DNA from: Misgurnus anguillicaudatus
Lineage: Eukaryota; Chordata; Actinopteri; Cypriniformes; Cobitidae
DNA: 64,000 nt
Direction of reading: 5' to 3'
NCBI RefSeq assembly: GCF_027580225.2
Contig: NC_073342.2
Location: 17,911,501-17,975,500 of the forward strand
The notes under the pieces are model-generated. The model was not told where the DNA came from and ran no database searches. It saw only the letters and a program-made list of their open reading frames with translations. How positions within the stretch are numbered: the first letter of the stretch is position 1; every line of letters starts with the position of its first letter. The position numbers and the translations under genes were made by a program. This document shows positions 37,201 through 48,600 of the stretch, one piece after another.

Positions 37201-40200
37201 TCGACGCTCGTCTGAATCTAACGCTCGCATATGTCTCTGCTTTCTCCCGCTCTTTGTTTCCGTGGCGACGCAGGATGATGAAGACCATCACACGTTTGCA
37301 CAAGGCCATGATGGTACTGGAGTACTTCACCAGCCACTCGTGGGTGTGGTGCACTGACAACGTCACCATGCTTATGAACCAGATGGGCGTCGAGGACAAG
37401 AAGGTGTGTGTATATGTATAAATGCAACCAACGTCTGCCATTGTCTTTCCATGTGCGATTTAAAGAAGCCATTAATCAGAGCGAATACACTACTTGTGTG
37501 ATAAACTATAGTCCCAGAAGATATGAGGATTGTATTTTTTGAATGAAGCTTTAATGTTGAACTTGGCTTTACATGGCTTGATAATTTATTTTTGCTCAGG
37601 TATTCAACATAGACGTCAGACAGCTGCACTGGGCTGAATACATGGAGAATTATTGCATGGGCACTAAGAAGTACGTACTCAACGAAGAGCTCTCTGGACT
37701 TCCGGCGGCACGCAAACACTTGAACAAGCTGAGTATTGAAGTCACCTTGAGGATACAAAAGGCTAAAGACACCCCTGTTAGTATAAACGGGCATTCAAAT
37801 TGATGGCACTTAATTGGCAAGAGTTCCTGCATAGAAGTCCTCCAAAGTTTTCTTGTAAAAAAACAGCTCTAGGCGACAGTTTGGTGTGAATCCAATGTGA
37901 ATAAACTGCTGTTGATTTGCATATAATGTGTAATCTTGTTTGATGCAAACATGGTTTGTGGCTAAATTATATTAACGTGAAAAGTGACTTGCAGGGACTG
38001 AGATGTGTCGAATTAAGGCTACATTTACACGACAACGATGTAGTTCTTTTCGTTTATTAAAATTTTCAACTCTGTCAAAAAGATGCGCATTCACATGGTT
38101 CTGCGAAGACCACTAAATCCAATGTATTACGTATGCCAGGCCAGTTGATGGCGATGTAACCCTGTATGTAGGGATGTGCCGAAAGTACCTTATAGTTTTG
38201 TATGTTCGCGTCTTTCTCTGACACTTTTAAATGCTTTTACCAACATGTTTGCTGCTTTTGCGCATCTCTCACTTTGCACTGGTTATCATCAAAGACCTCA
38301 TTGTTCCGTAAAACGTATTCAGCCTTTTCACTTGTTTGGCAGAACAGCGAAAATATATATTTTTTTGCTATATTCGGCTGAATAATTTCAGTTGCCGAAC
38401 ATCATCCCTACCTGACTTCACACGCATAACAGCGACAACGAGCGTATGTCTGATGAAATCGTCTATAGACTACATTAAAACGTCCGCATAATGTCACCGT
38501 GATTACAGATTCGCGTTTACCCAGGATCGCCGCCAGCGTGTCTTTCTCATACGCTGCATGTTGTTCAGGATGTCTTGATTTTAAATGATAAATGAAACTT
38601 GTAGTTCTGTATGTTCTCGCGTCTTGCTCAGACACTTTAAGATGCTTTTACCAACATGTTTGCTGCATGTGTGCATCTCTCAATTTGCGCTGGTTATCAT
38701 CAAAGACCTCATTGTTTGGTAAAATGTATTCAGTCTTTTCACTTGTTTGACCGAACAGGTTTTTTTTTGCTACTTTCGGACGAATAATTTTGGTTGCCGA
38801 ACATTTGGTGCGTCCCTACTTGTACCTCACATGCGTAACAGCGACAATGCGCGTGTGTCTGTTGAAATCGTTTATAGACTAAATTAACACGTTCGCATAA
38901 CGTCACCGTGATTACAGATTTGCGTTTACCCAGGATCATTGCCGCTGTGTCTTTCTCATACGCTGCATGGTGTTTAGGATGTCTTGATTTTAAATTATAA
39001 ATGAAACTTGTAATGCTGTATGTTTTCATGACTTTCTCTGACACTTTAAAATGCTTTTACCAACATGTTTGCTGCTTTTGCGCGTCTCTCACTTTGAACT
39101 AGTTTTCCTCAAAGACCTCATTGTTCTGTAAAATTACAGATTCACGTTTACTCAGGATCGTCGTCACCGTGTCTTTCACATATGCTGCATGGTGTTCAGG
39201 ATATCTTGATTTTCAATGATAAATGAAACTTCTAGTTCTGTATGTTTTTGCATCTTTCTCGGACACTTTTAAATGCTTTTACCAACATGTTTGCTGCATT
39301 TTGCGCAAAGTTGCACACTTTGTGCTGGTTATCATCAAAGACCTCATTGTTCGGTAAAATGTATTCGGCCTTTTCACTTGTTTAGTCAAACAGCAAAAAA
39401 TTTTTTTGCTATATTCGGCTGAATAATTGCGTTTGCTGAACATTCGGTGCATCCCTACCTGTAAGGAAACACTACACGCGCGTAGCAGCAACAACATTTG
39501 TGTCCGATAAAATCATCTATAGACTAAATTAACACATTCACATAACGCCACCGTGATTACAGATTCACGTTTACTCTGGACCGTCGTTGACGTGTCTTTC
39601 TCATATGCTGCATGGTGTTCAGGATATCTTGATTTTCAATGATAAATGAAACGTATCGTTCTGTATGTTTCTCGGACACTTTAAGATGCTTTTACCAACA
39701 TGGTTGCTGCTTTTGCGCGTCTCTCACTTTGCACTAGTTATCATCAAATACCTCATTGTTCGTTAAAATGTATTCTGCATTTTCACTTGTTCGGACGAAC
39801 TGCGAAAAATAGGATTTTTGCTACTTTCGGACGAATAATTTTGGTAGCCAAACATTCGGTGCATCCCTACTTGTAAGGCAACACTACACACACGTAACAG
39901 CGACAATGCACCTGTGTCTGATGAAATTGTCTATAGACTAAATTAACACGTCCGCATAACGTCACTGTAATTACAGATTCGCGTTTACGTACACTGTAAA
40001 AAGTGAAAGTTGGATTAACTTATTAAAATGTTATTACTTAAGTATTAAAAAGTTTAATATTTAAAGTGTTACCAATTAAAGTAATTTTTTAAGTAGGTTT
40101 AATTTTCACATAACAGTGCAGCTGTGTAATCAAAAACTTGCACTTCTTCCAAAGTTTGCGTTTTCGTTGCCATGTAAACGAGTAGCCAAACGGCATAAAA

Positions 40201-40511
40201 TTTTTCCTGTTTATGGTTGAAATCGGTGTTGTGTAAATGTTCCCTGATTTAGATTGATTATAAAAGCAGCATTGTAATTTTTTTTGGGAGATTTTTAACT
40301 ATACATCACTTTACATTTGATAAAAAAATTTGTTTTTTTTTCTTCTAGGCTGAGAAACATTCGCTACACGTTCAACACAGTCTTGGTCGTTTTGATCTGG
40401 CGTGTCTTCATCGCCCGTTCGCAGATGGCCAGAAACATCTGGTACTTTGTCGTCAGCTTGTGCTTCAAGTTCCTCTCCTATTTCAGAGCCTCCAGCACCA
40501 TGAGATACTGA
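28255..40511 (+). CDS. far1: Fatty acyl-CoA reductase 1
   Basis: Peroxisomal tail-anchored enzyme reducing C16-C18 acyl-CoA to fatty alcohol with NADPH, which commits alkyl groups to plasmalogen synthesis. Coding exons: 28255-28443, 30787-30962, about 31095-31274, 33447-33624, 33722-33766, 33871-33998, 34108-34175, then either 34648-34819 or 35054-35225, 37274-37403, 37600-about 37727, 40349-40511. The total is 518 aa with either alternative exon. The NADPH-binding [15 protein letters not shown] is at about residues 17-31; the active-site [15 protein letters not shown] lies in exon 4. The sterile-type C-terminal domain runs from [12 protein letters not shown]. The C-terminal hydrophobic anchor ([14 protein letters not shown]) is followed by FRASSTMRY. 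The ATG at 28255 is 32 nt into its exon. Two junctions (exon 3/4 and 11/12, counting the non-coding exon 1 outside) lack a clean GT-AG pair, see findings. Confidence 0.95.
28657..29090. repeat. hAT-like MITE in far1 intron
   Basis: Ends agggctgtaacgattaatcg and cgattatttgttacagccct are inverted, the pattern common in fish hAT-derived MITEs. Confidence 0.8.
29298..30090. repeat. Transposon fragment with a THAP-like start
   Basis: Begins aaaggggtggttcaatgg, a common MITE terminus, but the right end is not clear. At about 29631-29690 a short + strand reading frame gives [16 protein letters not shown], resembling the start of a THAP zinc finger (C-x3-C). Confidence 0.45.
31320..31750. repeat. 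Inverted-repeat element in far1 intron
   Basis: Left end cagtactgtgcaaa, right end gacttttgaccagtactg: short inverted termini around about 430 bp without coding capacity. Confidence 0.5.
32293..33058. repeat. TIR element, aaagggacactccactttt ends
   Basis: The left end and the right end (gtggagagtgtccctttt) are inverted, followed inward by matching gaatccattcagctgatctc and gagatcaactgaatggattc blocks. Located in far1 intron. Confidence 0.85.
33059..33343. repeat. MITE-like repeat directly abutting the previous one
   Basis: Starts aaaggaatagttaatcgg and ends with a partly inverted form (ttcggtgaactgtctcttt). A related copy is at 49624-49933 (aaagggatagttcacccg). Confidence 0.6.
34648..34819 (+). 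CDS. far1: far1 alternative exon a (conventional version)
   Basis: 172 bp, phase 1 in and phase 2 out, acceptor ctcatag, donor CCCAG|gtaaat. Encodes [17 protein letters not shown] then [26 protein letters not shown] and ISGREPR. This version resembles the FAR1 sequence I know from human. Confidence 0.9.
35054..35225 (+). CDS. far1: far1 alternative exon b (homologous, mutually exclusive)
   Basis: Also exactly 172 bp with the same phases, acceptor ctccgcag, donor CCCCG|gtaagg. Encodes [17 protein letters not shown] then [26 protein letters not shown] and MLAGHKPR. About 37 of 58 residues match exon a by hand count. The frame is open and the splice sites are strong. It lies 234 bp after exon a. 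Confidence 0.88.
36473..36898. repeat. TIR element of the 20156/20183 family
   Basis: Shares gactttttccatgtttaagt, ggtaaaccattttctgcaag-type blocks and inverted ends (aaaggagacatgccatg / gcgaaatgtcccctt) with the copies in ovch2. Located in far1 intron. Confidence 0.8.
38165..39985. repeat. Tandem array of an about 410-bp transposon-derived unit
   Basis: The marker tgcttttaccaacatg occurs at 38232, 38643, 39052, 39274 and 39687, spaced 411, 409, 222 and 413 bp, so four full-length steps and one shortened unit. On the - strand several units keep a reading frame with [23 protein letters not shown] sequence, resembling the second half of a BED zinc finger of hAT transposases. Located in the last intron of far1. 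Confidence 0.8.
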
Positions 40512-42410
40512 TCCCCCCCCTGCTCTTTCCCTCTCTCCCGACGGCTATGCACACACTTCTGCTTCGATACACTCCGTGGTGCCTGCAGGGTCCAGCATAC
40601 GAGCGTAGTATCTGCTATCTTCCCCTCTTGCGCAAGTGCGCCCTTTGCATAAAAGAGCGCGCGTGCGCTCGACTGCATGAATTTTGAAGGCTCGAGGTCT
40701 GCAAAATGAGCGCATTCTTGCCGAGCGTGTTTGAGCACTTACCCTACCTGTTCCGCCTCCTAAACACAAGCAGGTCGTGGGCGTCTCTTTTTTTTATTGT
40801 GGTTTACATACTCATACTCGTCCTGTGCATTGCTTGCTGATGGCAGTGACCCCTTTCCAACTGTAATCAATGAAGCACAAGGAGGAAAAAATCGAATGAC
40901 GGTTTGATCTCAGCTCTGTGCCTACAAATCAGATCTTGTTTATCATGTGCCCAGTGTCTATATTAGGTCAGTTCTGTTTTATATTAATGTCTGGTTGCGC
41001 TGATATCTCTCACTCTCTTTGAGATTAAAGCAATGATGGATGTTTAAACATTTAAGCATCTTGAGCCGCTAGTTTGTCTACACATTGGCTTATTTAGTTA
41101 ACAATGTAATGTCATCTACGTTAAGTTGTTCTTTCCTAATGCATTTATTTGTATTATTTGAATTCATTTATAAAAACAATCAGTTTCTTTGAATAGTGAA
41201 TCAAATTACTTTATCAATTATGTTTTATAAAAACTACAGCGTTTGACACCTCAGTTTATCCTCCTCTTAACCTGTTGCCTTTTCAAATATTGGGCATTAT
41301 TCATGAGCAGAACAAATTTATGAAACTCTTCTAAAAATCATAAACTGGTTCATAAATTGATATTTTTTTTAAAAACAATTGTTGCATGAATAAGGCCCAA
41401 TGTTTGTTTGTTTCCACATATTAATGTGCAGGTAATAGTTAATGTACATAAATGATTTTTACTCGATGTAATTACTGCAAATAAGCCAGCTTTCGAAATT
41501 TGCAGCTGTGTATAGGCTTTATTTCTTTGTTTATTTATTGAATATTAACATTCAATAGAGTCTATGACTGTGGAGGGTTCAAATTCATTTTACCAGGATT
41601 CAGTGTTCAAATAGTTTATTCTCATCTATTTTGTGAACCGTGCCTGAATGTTGACAGAGCTGATGGATGCGTGTTTTCTAAAACTGTAGATCTATTTAGA
41701 TATTTAGAGCACTGATTTAATATCGTACGTTACAAAGTATTTTCCATGTTTGAAATAATAAATAGGAAAGCGATTTATTAAGCAGAGAACGGTTGGTGAA
41801 ATTAAGAGGCGTGCTTCTAATCACAATAAATGCTATTTTACAGTTCATTTACTTTGAGGTCATTTTTTGCACTGCTTAACAATCAAATTGGGAAATGCTA
41901 GTTGCCGAATATTATTACTAACTGTGTGGATAATACATTAACTATTGTCTTTTTTATTAAGAGATCCCTGCCTTCATTTTAGCACTTCTATCAGGATCCA
42001 TATTTTTATTTATGTGGGAATTTGACTGGAATATGAAAAAGTGGGGTAAAATATACACCATGGTCAAATCTTTTTCTGTGTTTCTTTATGATGGGTAATA
42101 TTACTGTATAGGTAAAACAACCATTATTCTCTTCATAACGTCTCAAATTTTACTTTTTGATCGTTTGATCAGATAAAAGTCTGAGAACATTACAACAGTA
42201 TTTGACGAAACAAGTGCAGTTTGTTTCCATTTACCCGTTTTGTCTGCCTTATACATTGTTTTTGTTGGGTCAATATAGTGTACTATTCAAGAAACCCCTC
42301 TACATTGTCATGTCTTTTTTTTTAAAGAGAATTGTAATTCGCCACTTTTCAGTGTCACGGGGTAACAATAATCAATGGGTGCCTTTCATTTGTAAACCAA
42401 AAGAAATAAA
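40512..42410 (+). other. far1: far1 3' UTR and following sequence
   Basis: Candidate polyadenylation hexamers AATAAA lie at 41757-41762, 41825-41830 and 42405-42410. Which one is used cannot be told from the sequence. No other gene is seen here. Confidence 0.5.
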
Positions 42411-42776
42411 GAAAAACCTATGTGAACTTCTCTCAGTTCAGTGAGTCATCATTGTGACCGTTTTATTTTCATTTGATTTCCGTATTGACTAATAGGTAAA
42501 ATACAACTACTAAACTCAACTGTCTACTTTTGAAAATGTTTGTAAGGGGTTTTCACATTGGGATCCGGGGACCCCCAGAAGGTTCTTAGCGGTCCCCCGA
42601 ACATTTTAGAGAAAATGTAAAGCAAAAATTTTACAAATCTACCATATAGGCTATTATCTGGAAAAGGGATGCACAACAACCAATCACGATCAATCTACAG
42701 CAGAATCAAAGCTCTTGTTTACATCATATATGTGTGAACTGTGTATTATAACACGTGTGCATGTGTATATATATTA

Positions 42777-43057
42777 AAAGCAACACTATGTAGTTTCCAT
42801 GTAAAAATGACTTACAGCTCCCCCATGTGGTTGAAAAGCGCAACAGTGCCTGGTTTCAGACACTCTTCTGCATGCAGGGGGAGGGGTGGGGCTGTGTGCT
42901 CTACCCTCCACCGCCACTTTCAGAGTGTGCTTGTAGCAGCTAGGAGGCTGCTCAGGTTGCAGCAACAGTACAATTTGTCCAGTTAAAAGTTGTTTTAACA
43001 CTGAAATAATTTTAGAGACATTATTTAAAGATAAAAAAACTACATAGTGTTGCTTTA
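42777..43057. repeat. TIR element, aaagcaacactatgtagttt ends
   Basis: The right end (aaactacatagtgttgcttt) is the exact inverse of the left. No coding capacity. Confidence 0.85.
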
Positions 43058-43340
43058 AAGGAACAGTATGTAAGAAATGTATATCAATTAATCATAAAAT
43101 GGCCCTGATATGTCACTAGACATTAAGAAATCATTTTCATTTCAAATACTTATATCACTGAAAACAGCAGTCCGGCCAGGATATTGTCATTTAAAAAGTG
43201 GAGTTGCAGCCATCAACTGATGTTTATGTTGTCATGTTGTGTATTGGCCACCAGTTGTGTGATTGCAGTACCAGTTTTAGCCACAAGTTATGTTATTGCA
43301 ATACCAGGTTTGGCCACAATCCTACATACTGTTCCTTTAA
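43055..43340. repeat. TIR element, ttaaaggaacagtatgtaag ends, abutting the previous one
   Basis: The right end (tacatactgttcctttaa) is the inverse of the left. It starts where the preceding element ends, sharing the tttaaag junction. Confidence 0.85.
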
Positions 43341-43362
43341 GAAATGTTTACATTTGTATATT

Positions 43363-44067
43363 CAGGGTTCCCACGGGTCCTTGAAATCCTTGAAAGTTTG
43401 TGAATCTGGGGGGGAAATTCAAGGTCCTAGGAAGTTTTTGAAAATATACATACATAGATACAGGTCATAGAAAGTGCTTGAATCTATTTTATGGAAGAAG
43501 TTTTCTGGAAAAAAATCCATACTATTCCTGGATAATAGCATAAAAATTCTAGACTTTTTAAACACACGTGCCAAACTTTTCACTTTAAATGCTTATATCT
43601 TCTGTATGCGAATGTTGATTCATACCAAAATGCTTTTTTGCATAGTTGTGTTACGTCTCGGGTTACCTATGTAACTGTTGTTCTCTGAAGGGAACGAGAC
43701 GCTCCGTCTCCCTTGCCATACTTCCTGCGTCCCTGTTACGCCGTCTTCGGCAAATTGTCAGATAGCGATATACTTCCTGGTTCCTGTGACCCCTGTCTTT
43801 GTCGTTGTGCCTCACCATTGGTTGAATTTGATATACACATTCAGACGCACTTACCCCTGGAGGCGTCCCCAAAGTGTCAACACAGTGATGCAGCGCGAGT
43901 TCCCTCGAAAGGGACCTTTAAAAATGTATCTTAAAAGGTAACACGATGTAACCTTGCTGTCATTTGAAATGTGTCCCCACATTTAGTTTTTGAATTTGAG
44001 GGTATTGGATTTGGAAAGTCCTTGAAAGGTCCTTGAATTTGAAGTTAACTAAGGTGTGGGAACCCTG
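43363..44067. repeat. TIR element with a nested repeat
   Basis: Ends cagggttcccac and gtgtgggaaccctg are inverted, with ccttgaaatccttgaaag inside. A second fish repeat at about 43651-43960 (ttacgtctcgggttacctat, gaagggaacgagacgc, gttccctcgaaaggg) interrupts it. Confidence 0.7.
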
Positions 44068-44765
44068 TAGATTTATGTATAATTTATATTATATATAAAT
44101 ACTTAATATATAAATGTATGTTTTTCTTAAAATTATACATGCATGTTTGCATATTTATATATACATACTTTTTATACACAGTTTATGCACATATATAATG
44201 TAAAAAACTTTTATTCTGCTATAGATTGGTCATGACCAATCGCTATGCATCCCCAATCTGGAAACAATATGCTGTCTTTATAATACGTAAATTACTATTT
44301 ATCTTTATTTATTTAAATGTTTTTATAAATGTATATATTTTGGGATGGAGGTCCCTCGCATAAGTTTCATCATATTTCAGGGTCATTGCCATCATGAAGT
44401 TTGAAAACCCCTGGCATAAGTCACAACTAACACGACCCAATACTGCCATCTGTTGTTTAGATTTGAATAAGTTACATTAAGATAAATATTTGTTTCCTGA
44501 AAAATGAATGGTTTTAATATGGAAGTAACATCAAACACACAGCTGTACAGCAGGTCCACAAAATGAAAACATTGCATTGACTTCTGAAAAGTGCTTTCTT
44601 TGTGATAAAATACTGTCTCTTAACCTAGCTTAGTTTGCAAACACATCGATAAGTTAACTATTTGCAGACTGATTCCCCGAAAAGTGTAAAAACCGTACAG
44701 GGGCTCTGAAAATTGCTCCTCTTGTTTGAATGGTCACGCATGTTAAGTTCTGTCTTAAACATTGA

Positions 44766-45640
44766 CGTCACCTTCGGCGAAAGTGGCTGCGGTTACGCCC
44801 ACTGAGTGGCAAAAGAGCGGCAAAATTTGTGTACAGTGTGAAGTGAGCGAAAACACGGTGAAAACGCGTCTAAATGGGTAAAAAGCTGTTGTGCGATAGA
44901 CTGTACTAACAGATTTAACAAGAATTCGGAGCTATCGTTTTACAGGCTGCCAAGAAACACCGAAAGGAGAAGTAAATTGATCGTTCATGCCAACGTCCAC
45001 AGACCACAGGTGGGTTGAGTTGCTAGGGTCACTATCAAGCAGATTTTACTTTCTACTTAAAAGTATTTTTTCAAGTATTTGTATTTTATCAGTGTTTTTC
45101 TTTGGAAAACATACATTCCAAAGCATATTATCATATTTTTTACGCTATTACATTTCATAAAGTTTTTGTTTTACATTTAATATTGTAAAAGTACACAATT
45201 TTAATGTAATTAGGTATTAAATAAATGTTAATATGCAATATTAAAGAATACACAGTATGATTATGCTTTAGAATGTAGTGAAGTAAAATTTTTCCCAATA
45301 CAAACACCCTAATAAAGCACAGATGCTTGGAAAATGTAACTAATGTAACTAAGTATTGTCCACCTCTGCTATCAAGTCCAACTAAATTCAATTTAAGCTG
45401 ATAATAGTCAGTTTTACTGGCATTTTCGTAGCAGCCGCTATGAAAACCAGCCATTTTGTTGAACGTTTGTCACTTAACAGGGCGTGGTCACGTGGAAAAG
45501 TGACGTCAATGTATACCCTCCATTGCTGACCCAGGGCTAAAATGAGAAGTAGTAGGTTTAGAAAAGTTGTTTGGAAACGGCTTTTCCATTCTTTTGGTGC
45601 CGCTGGTGGTAAACAAATCACAATGCACAAAAAGTTATAA
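44766..45640 (+). pseudogene. Transposon fragment with a THAP-domain relic
   Basis: At about 44893-44975 the + strand reads CCAIDCTNRFNKNSELSF then YRLPRNTERRSKL, the N-terminal pattern of a THAP zinc finger (C-x3-C, later Phe-x-x-Pro-type motif). The nearest upstream ATG is one base out of frame, so it is a relic. The flanking sequence is repeat-like. Confidence 0.55.
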
Positions 45641-45677
45641 AATAAATTACAGGAATGCACTATAACGCCGATGATGT

Positions 45678-48600
45678 TCAGTTCCTGTCAAACCGTTCAG
45701 TCCCTTCACCAGATGAATTCCTCTCATCCACACACGCCGAGTTTTTCCTGTAATGTAAAACACAATATTAATGTAAAGTGAATTAAGTATACTTTGCCCA
45801 TAAGTGCCCACCGACTGTCTGATGCTAGTTAGGTCAAAGACATTTAATTAACATTACCGTTCAAAGCAGGGGTTTTCAAACGTTATGATAGCAAAAACAT
45901 GCATTGATCCACTGGCTCACCCGAGAGGCTGACAGTGCAGGCCTGCAGCACAAGGACAGTGCTCGCGTGGTCCCTCCTCGTCCCACAGCATGAGATCCAT
46001 TAATTGGTTAGGGTGGTCGTGACAGCCCTGGCCTTCCTGTGGCTTAGGTCGACACACGGGGAAGAGGAGGGCTGAAGATAAAACAGAAAGAAATGAGAAA
46101 GAGGAAGGGTGGGTGAGGTAAGAGAAACCACCGAATAGAGGCGTAACAGATAGGAAAGGAAGTAAAAGATTAGACAGACTTGGCAAATTTACTAAAGTGT
46201 CTGTGCTTGTGTCAAAACCGCAGTTGTATCAGTGATATGTTGGTGGGTATTTTATAGATCTGGCAACTCTATGAGGCGACTGCAGAGCAGACTGAATTCG
46301 AGTGTTTTTGGCTCAGCGTTGAGATTTATTAAGAGGAGAGTCAGATTCCAAGTTCAAGGAAACAATTTAGTAATTTCAGGAGAGATCGTCTAACTGAGAG
46401 GCCCATGCTGTCTGGAAAACTATTTTGCTAAAGTTTTCCAACGCAACTGACTGCCCATTGTGCAAAAGGTCACCATGCCACCATTAGATTTGTTAGTTTT
46501 GCAATGGTATAGTGACCATATATAACTATTTCTCAGTCTCTTTACAAACAGAAAATATGTTTGCATGCAGTATTAAAAACTGAATAAAATTATAAGCAAA
46601 AATGTCAAGTATTTAGTGTGAGCTCCCCTTTTCAATTGAGCAATAGCAGGAATCTGCAGACTTTCTTAAACCTTAATGAAATTTATAAATCTAATCTAAT
46701 GACTTTTTATCCACAATGGATAAAACAATCCGGAGGGCCACTTTTTTGATATAGTCTACTCAAAACTTTGATTTACTTGTTAATTTTACATGTTAAAATG
46801 TTTTATCATTGTTTAAAATGTTAACATACATAAAATAAGCCAAGCTTATATACTGTTAAAATATATAAGAAATAAATATTAAAGTAATTAAAGGCTATTA
46901 ATAGAATGTGCTTTGGCGGGCAACTTCAAGACTCTGTTTGCCGCGGGCACCATGTTGGAGACCACTGCACTAAACACTGACTTTTGCCAGAAGCAGCCTT
47001 TTATTTGTATGGTTTACATTGTGTAAATACTGTATTTTCTGTACTGTATGTGTCTTAATAAACAGAGCGAAAAGTCAATCTATTTATTTTGAAATAAACT
47101 TTGCTAAAACAAAAAAACAAAATGTTTGTGCAAAACAGTGTAATAGCATTATTATGTAATTTTTGTATTATTTCCCTTTTATACTTTTGCGTACTATTGA
47201 GTCGTCTCAGTAGTGTACTACCTTTGTGAAAGGCACAGCAGTGTTGAGGACTACAGTCGCTCTGGTACTGACAGATTGTTCCGGATTGTCCTTTGGTTCG
47301 ATTCTGAGCACAAACGCCCCAAACACACAGCTGCTCGCCGCAACACTCCTCATCTTTTAAGCACTCCTACAAATACCAGAATATTCAAATATCAGATGAG
47401 CAATTGAGCAAGAAGAAACATCAATATTTGAAGAGTTTCGTTGCAAAACGAGATAACCACCGTTTTTTTAATTGTTCAGAAATCGCGTATTTTGGTTGTG
47501 CATTCCAATTCATTTCGATGCAACTGCAGTTGGTTTATTTTGATTTAAACCTTCATAACTTAAAAAATACAGCTAAGTAGCACCATAAAAGAAAATAATA
47601 ACAGGATAACATAATAATAAACATGTTTTGACCAAAATCTTAAAAATGGATTTATCTCGTTTTGCAACAAAACTCTTCATTTTCATTTTTTTTGACTACA
47701 TGCAATGCAACATGTTCATTAAAGGTGCAGTGTGTAAAATTTAAGAAGCATCTAGTGTTGAGATTGCGAATTGCAACCAACGGCTTAGTCCACTGCTCAC
47801 CCCTCACTTTTGAAACTCATAGAGAAGCTACAGTAGCCGCCACCGGAAAAACATGTCATCGACGGAGACAACTTTGTAAAAAAAGTTTGTCCATTAAGGG
47901 CTTCTGTAGAAACATGGTGGCACAAAATGGCGACTTCCATGTAAGGGGACCCTCTGTGTATGTAGATAAAAATGGCTCATTCTAAGGTTTTAAAAACATA
48001 ACTGTTATTATAAAAAGGTCTTTATACACCCCTGATAATATAGTTTTGTATATTATTTTGCATTTCTGTCAAGAGATCCTTTTAAAAATTACACACTGCA
48101 CCTTTAAGTATTCACTATAGCTCTTCTGAACCTTTTGCAAATAATTTAGCTTAAACTGCTTAATGTATAGACCTCCTTTGTGGATACTATCAGTCCTAAG
48201 TGTGCTATGCTATCTATATACTGTATTTGTGACAGCTAAAGTAATTTTTTGTGATCTACTGTTTCCTATATAATGTTAAGAACATTGTGTCAAAATATAA
48301 TCTCGATATCTTTAAAGGAAAACATCACCATTTTTCAATATTTTACTGTGTTCTTACCTCAAATTAGATGAATTAATACATACCTACCTTTTTTTAATGC
48401 GTGCACTTAATCTTTGCACAACGCGCCGTGAATGAACCAGCATCCAGCCTAGCTCCATTAACTCCTCAGGATCCAAACAGGGACGAACCCAGAAGCCACC
48501 AAACACTTCCATGTTTTCCCAATTTAAAGACGGTTACATGGGTAGTTACACGAGTAAGTATGGTGGCACAAAATAAAACTTTTGTTTGGAGCCATAGGAA

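Noticed and set aside
37733..37800. Read-through of far1 exon past 37732 as an alternative C-terminus ([12 protein letters not shown]...)
   Set aside because: There is no polyadenylation signal or conservation to support a terminal exon, and the conserved C-terminal anchor exon exists at 40349.
45388..45660. 90-aa - strand open frame near the dkk3 3' end
   Set aside because: It overlaps repeat-derived sequence, shows no family features and lies beyond the dkk3 stop at 45678.
45647..45747. Alternative reading of the last dkk3 exon ending TAA at 45647
   Set aside because: It needs phase 2 plus an A start. With the real donor CTCGG|gtgagc the frame gives [11 protein letters not shown], which supplies the last expected cysteine, and stops at 45678.
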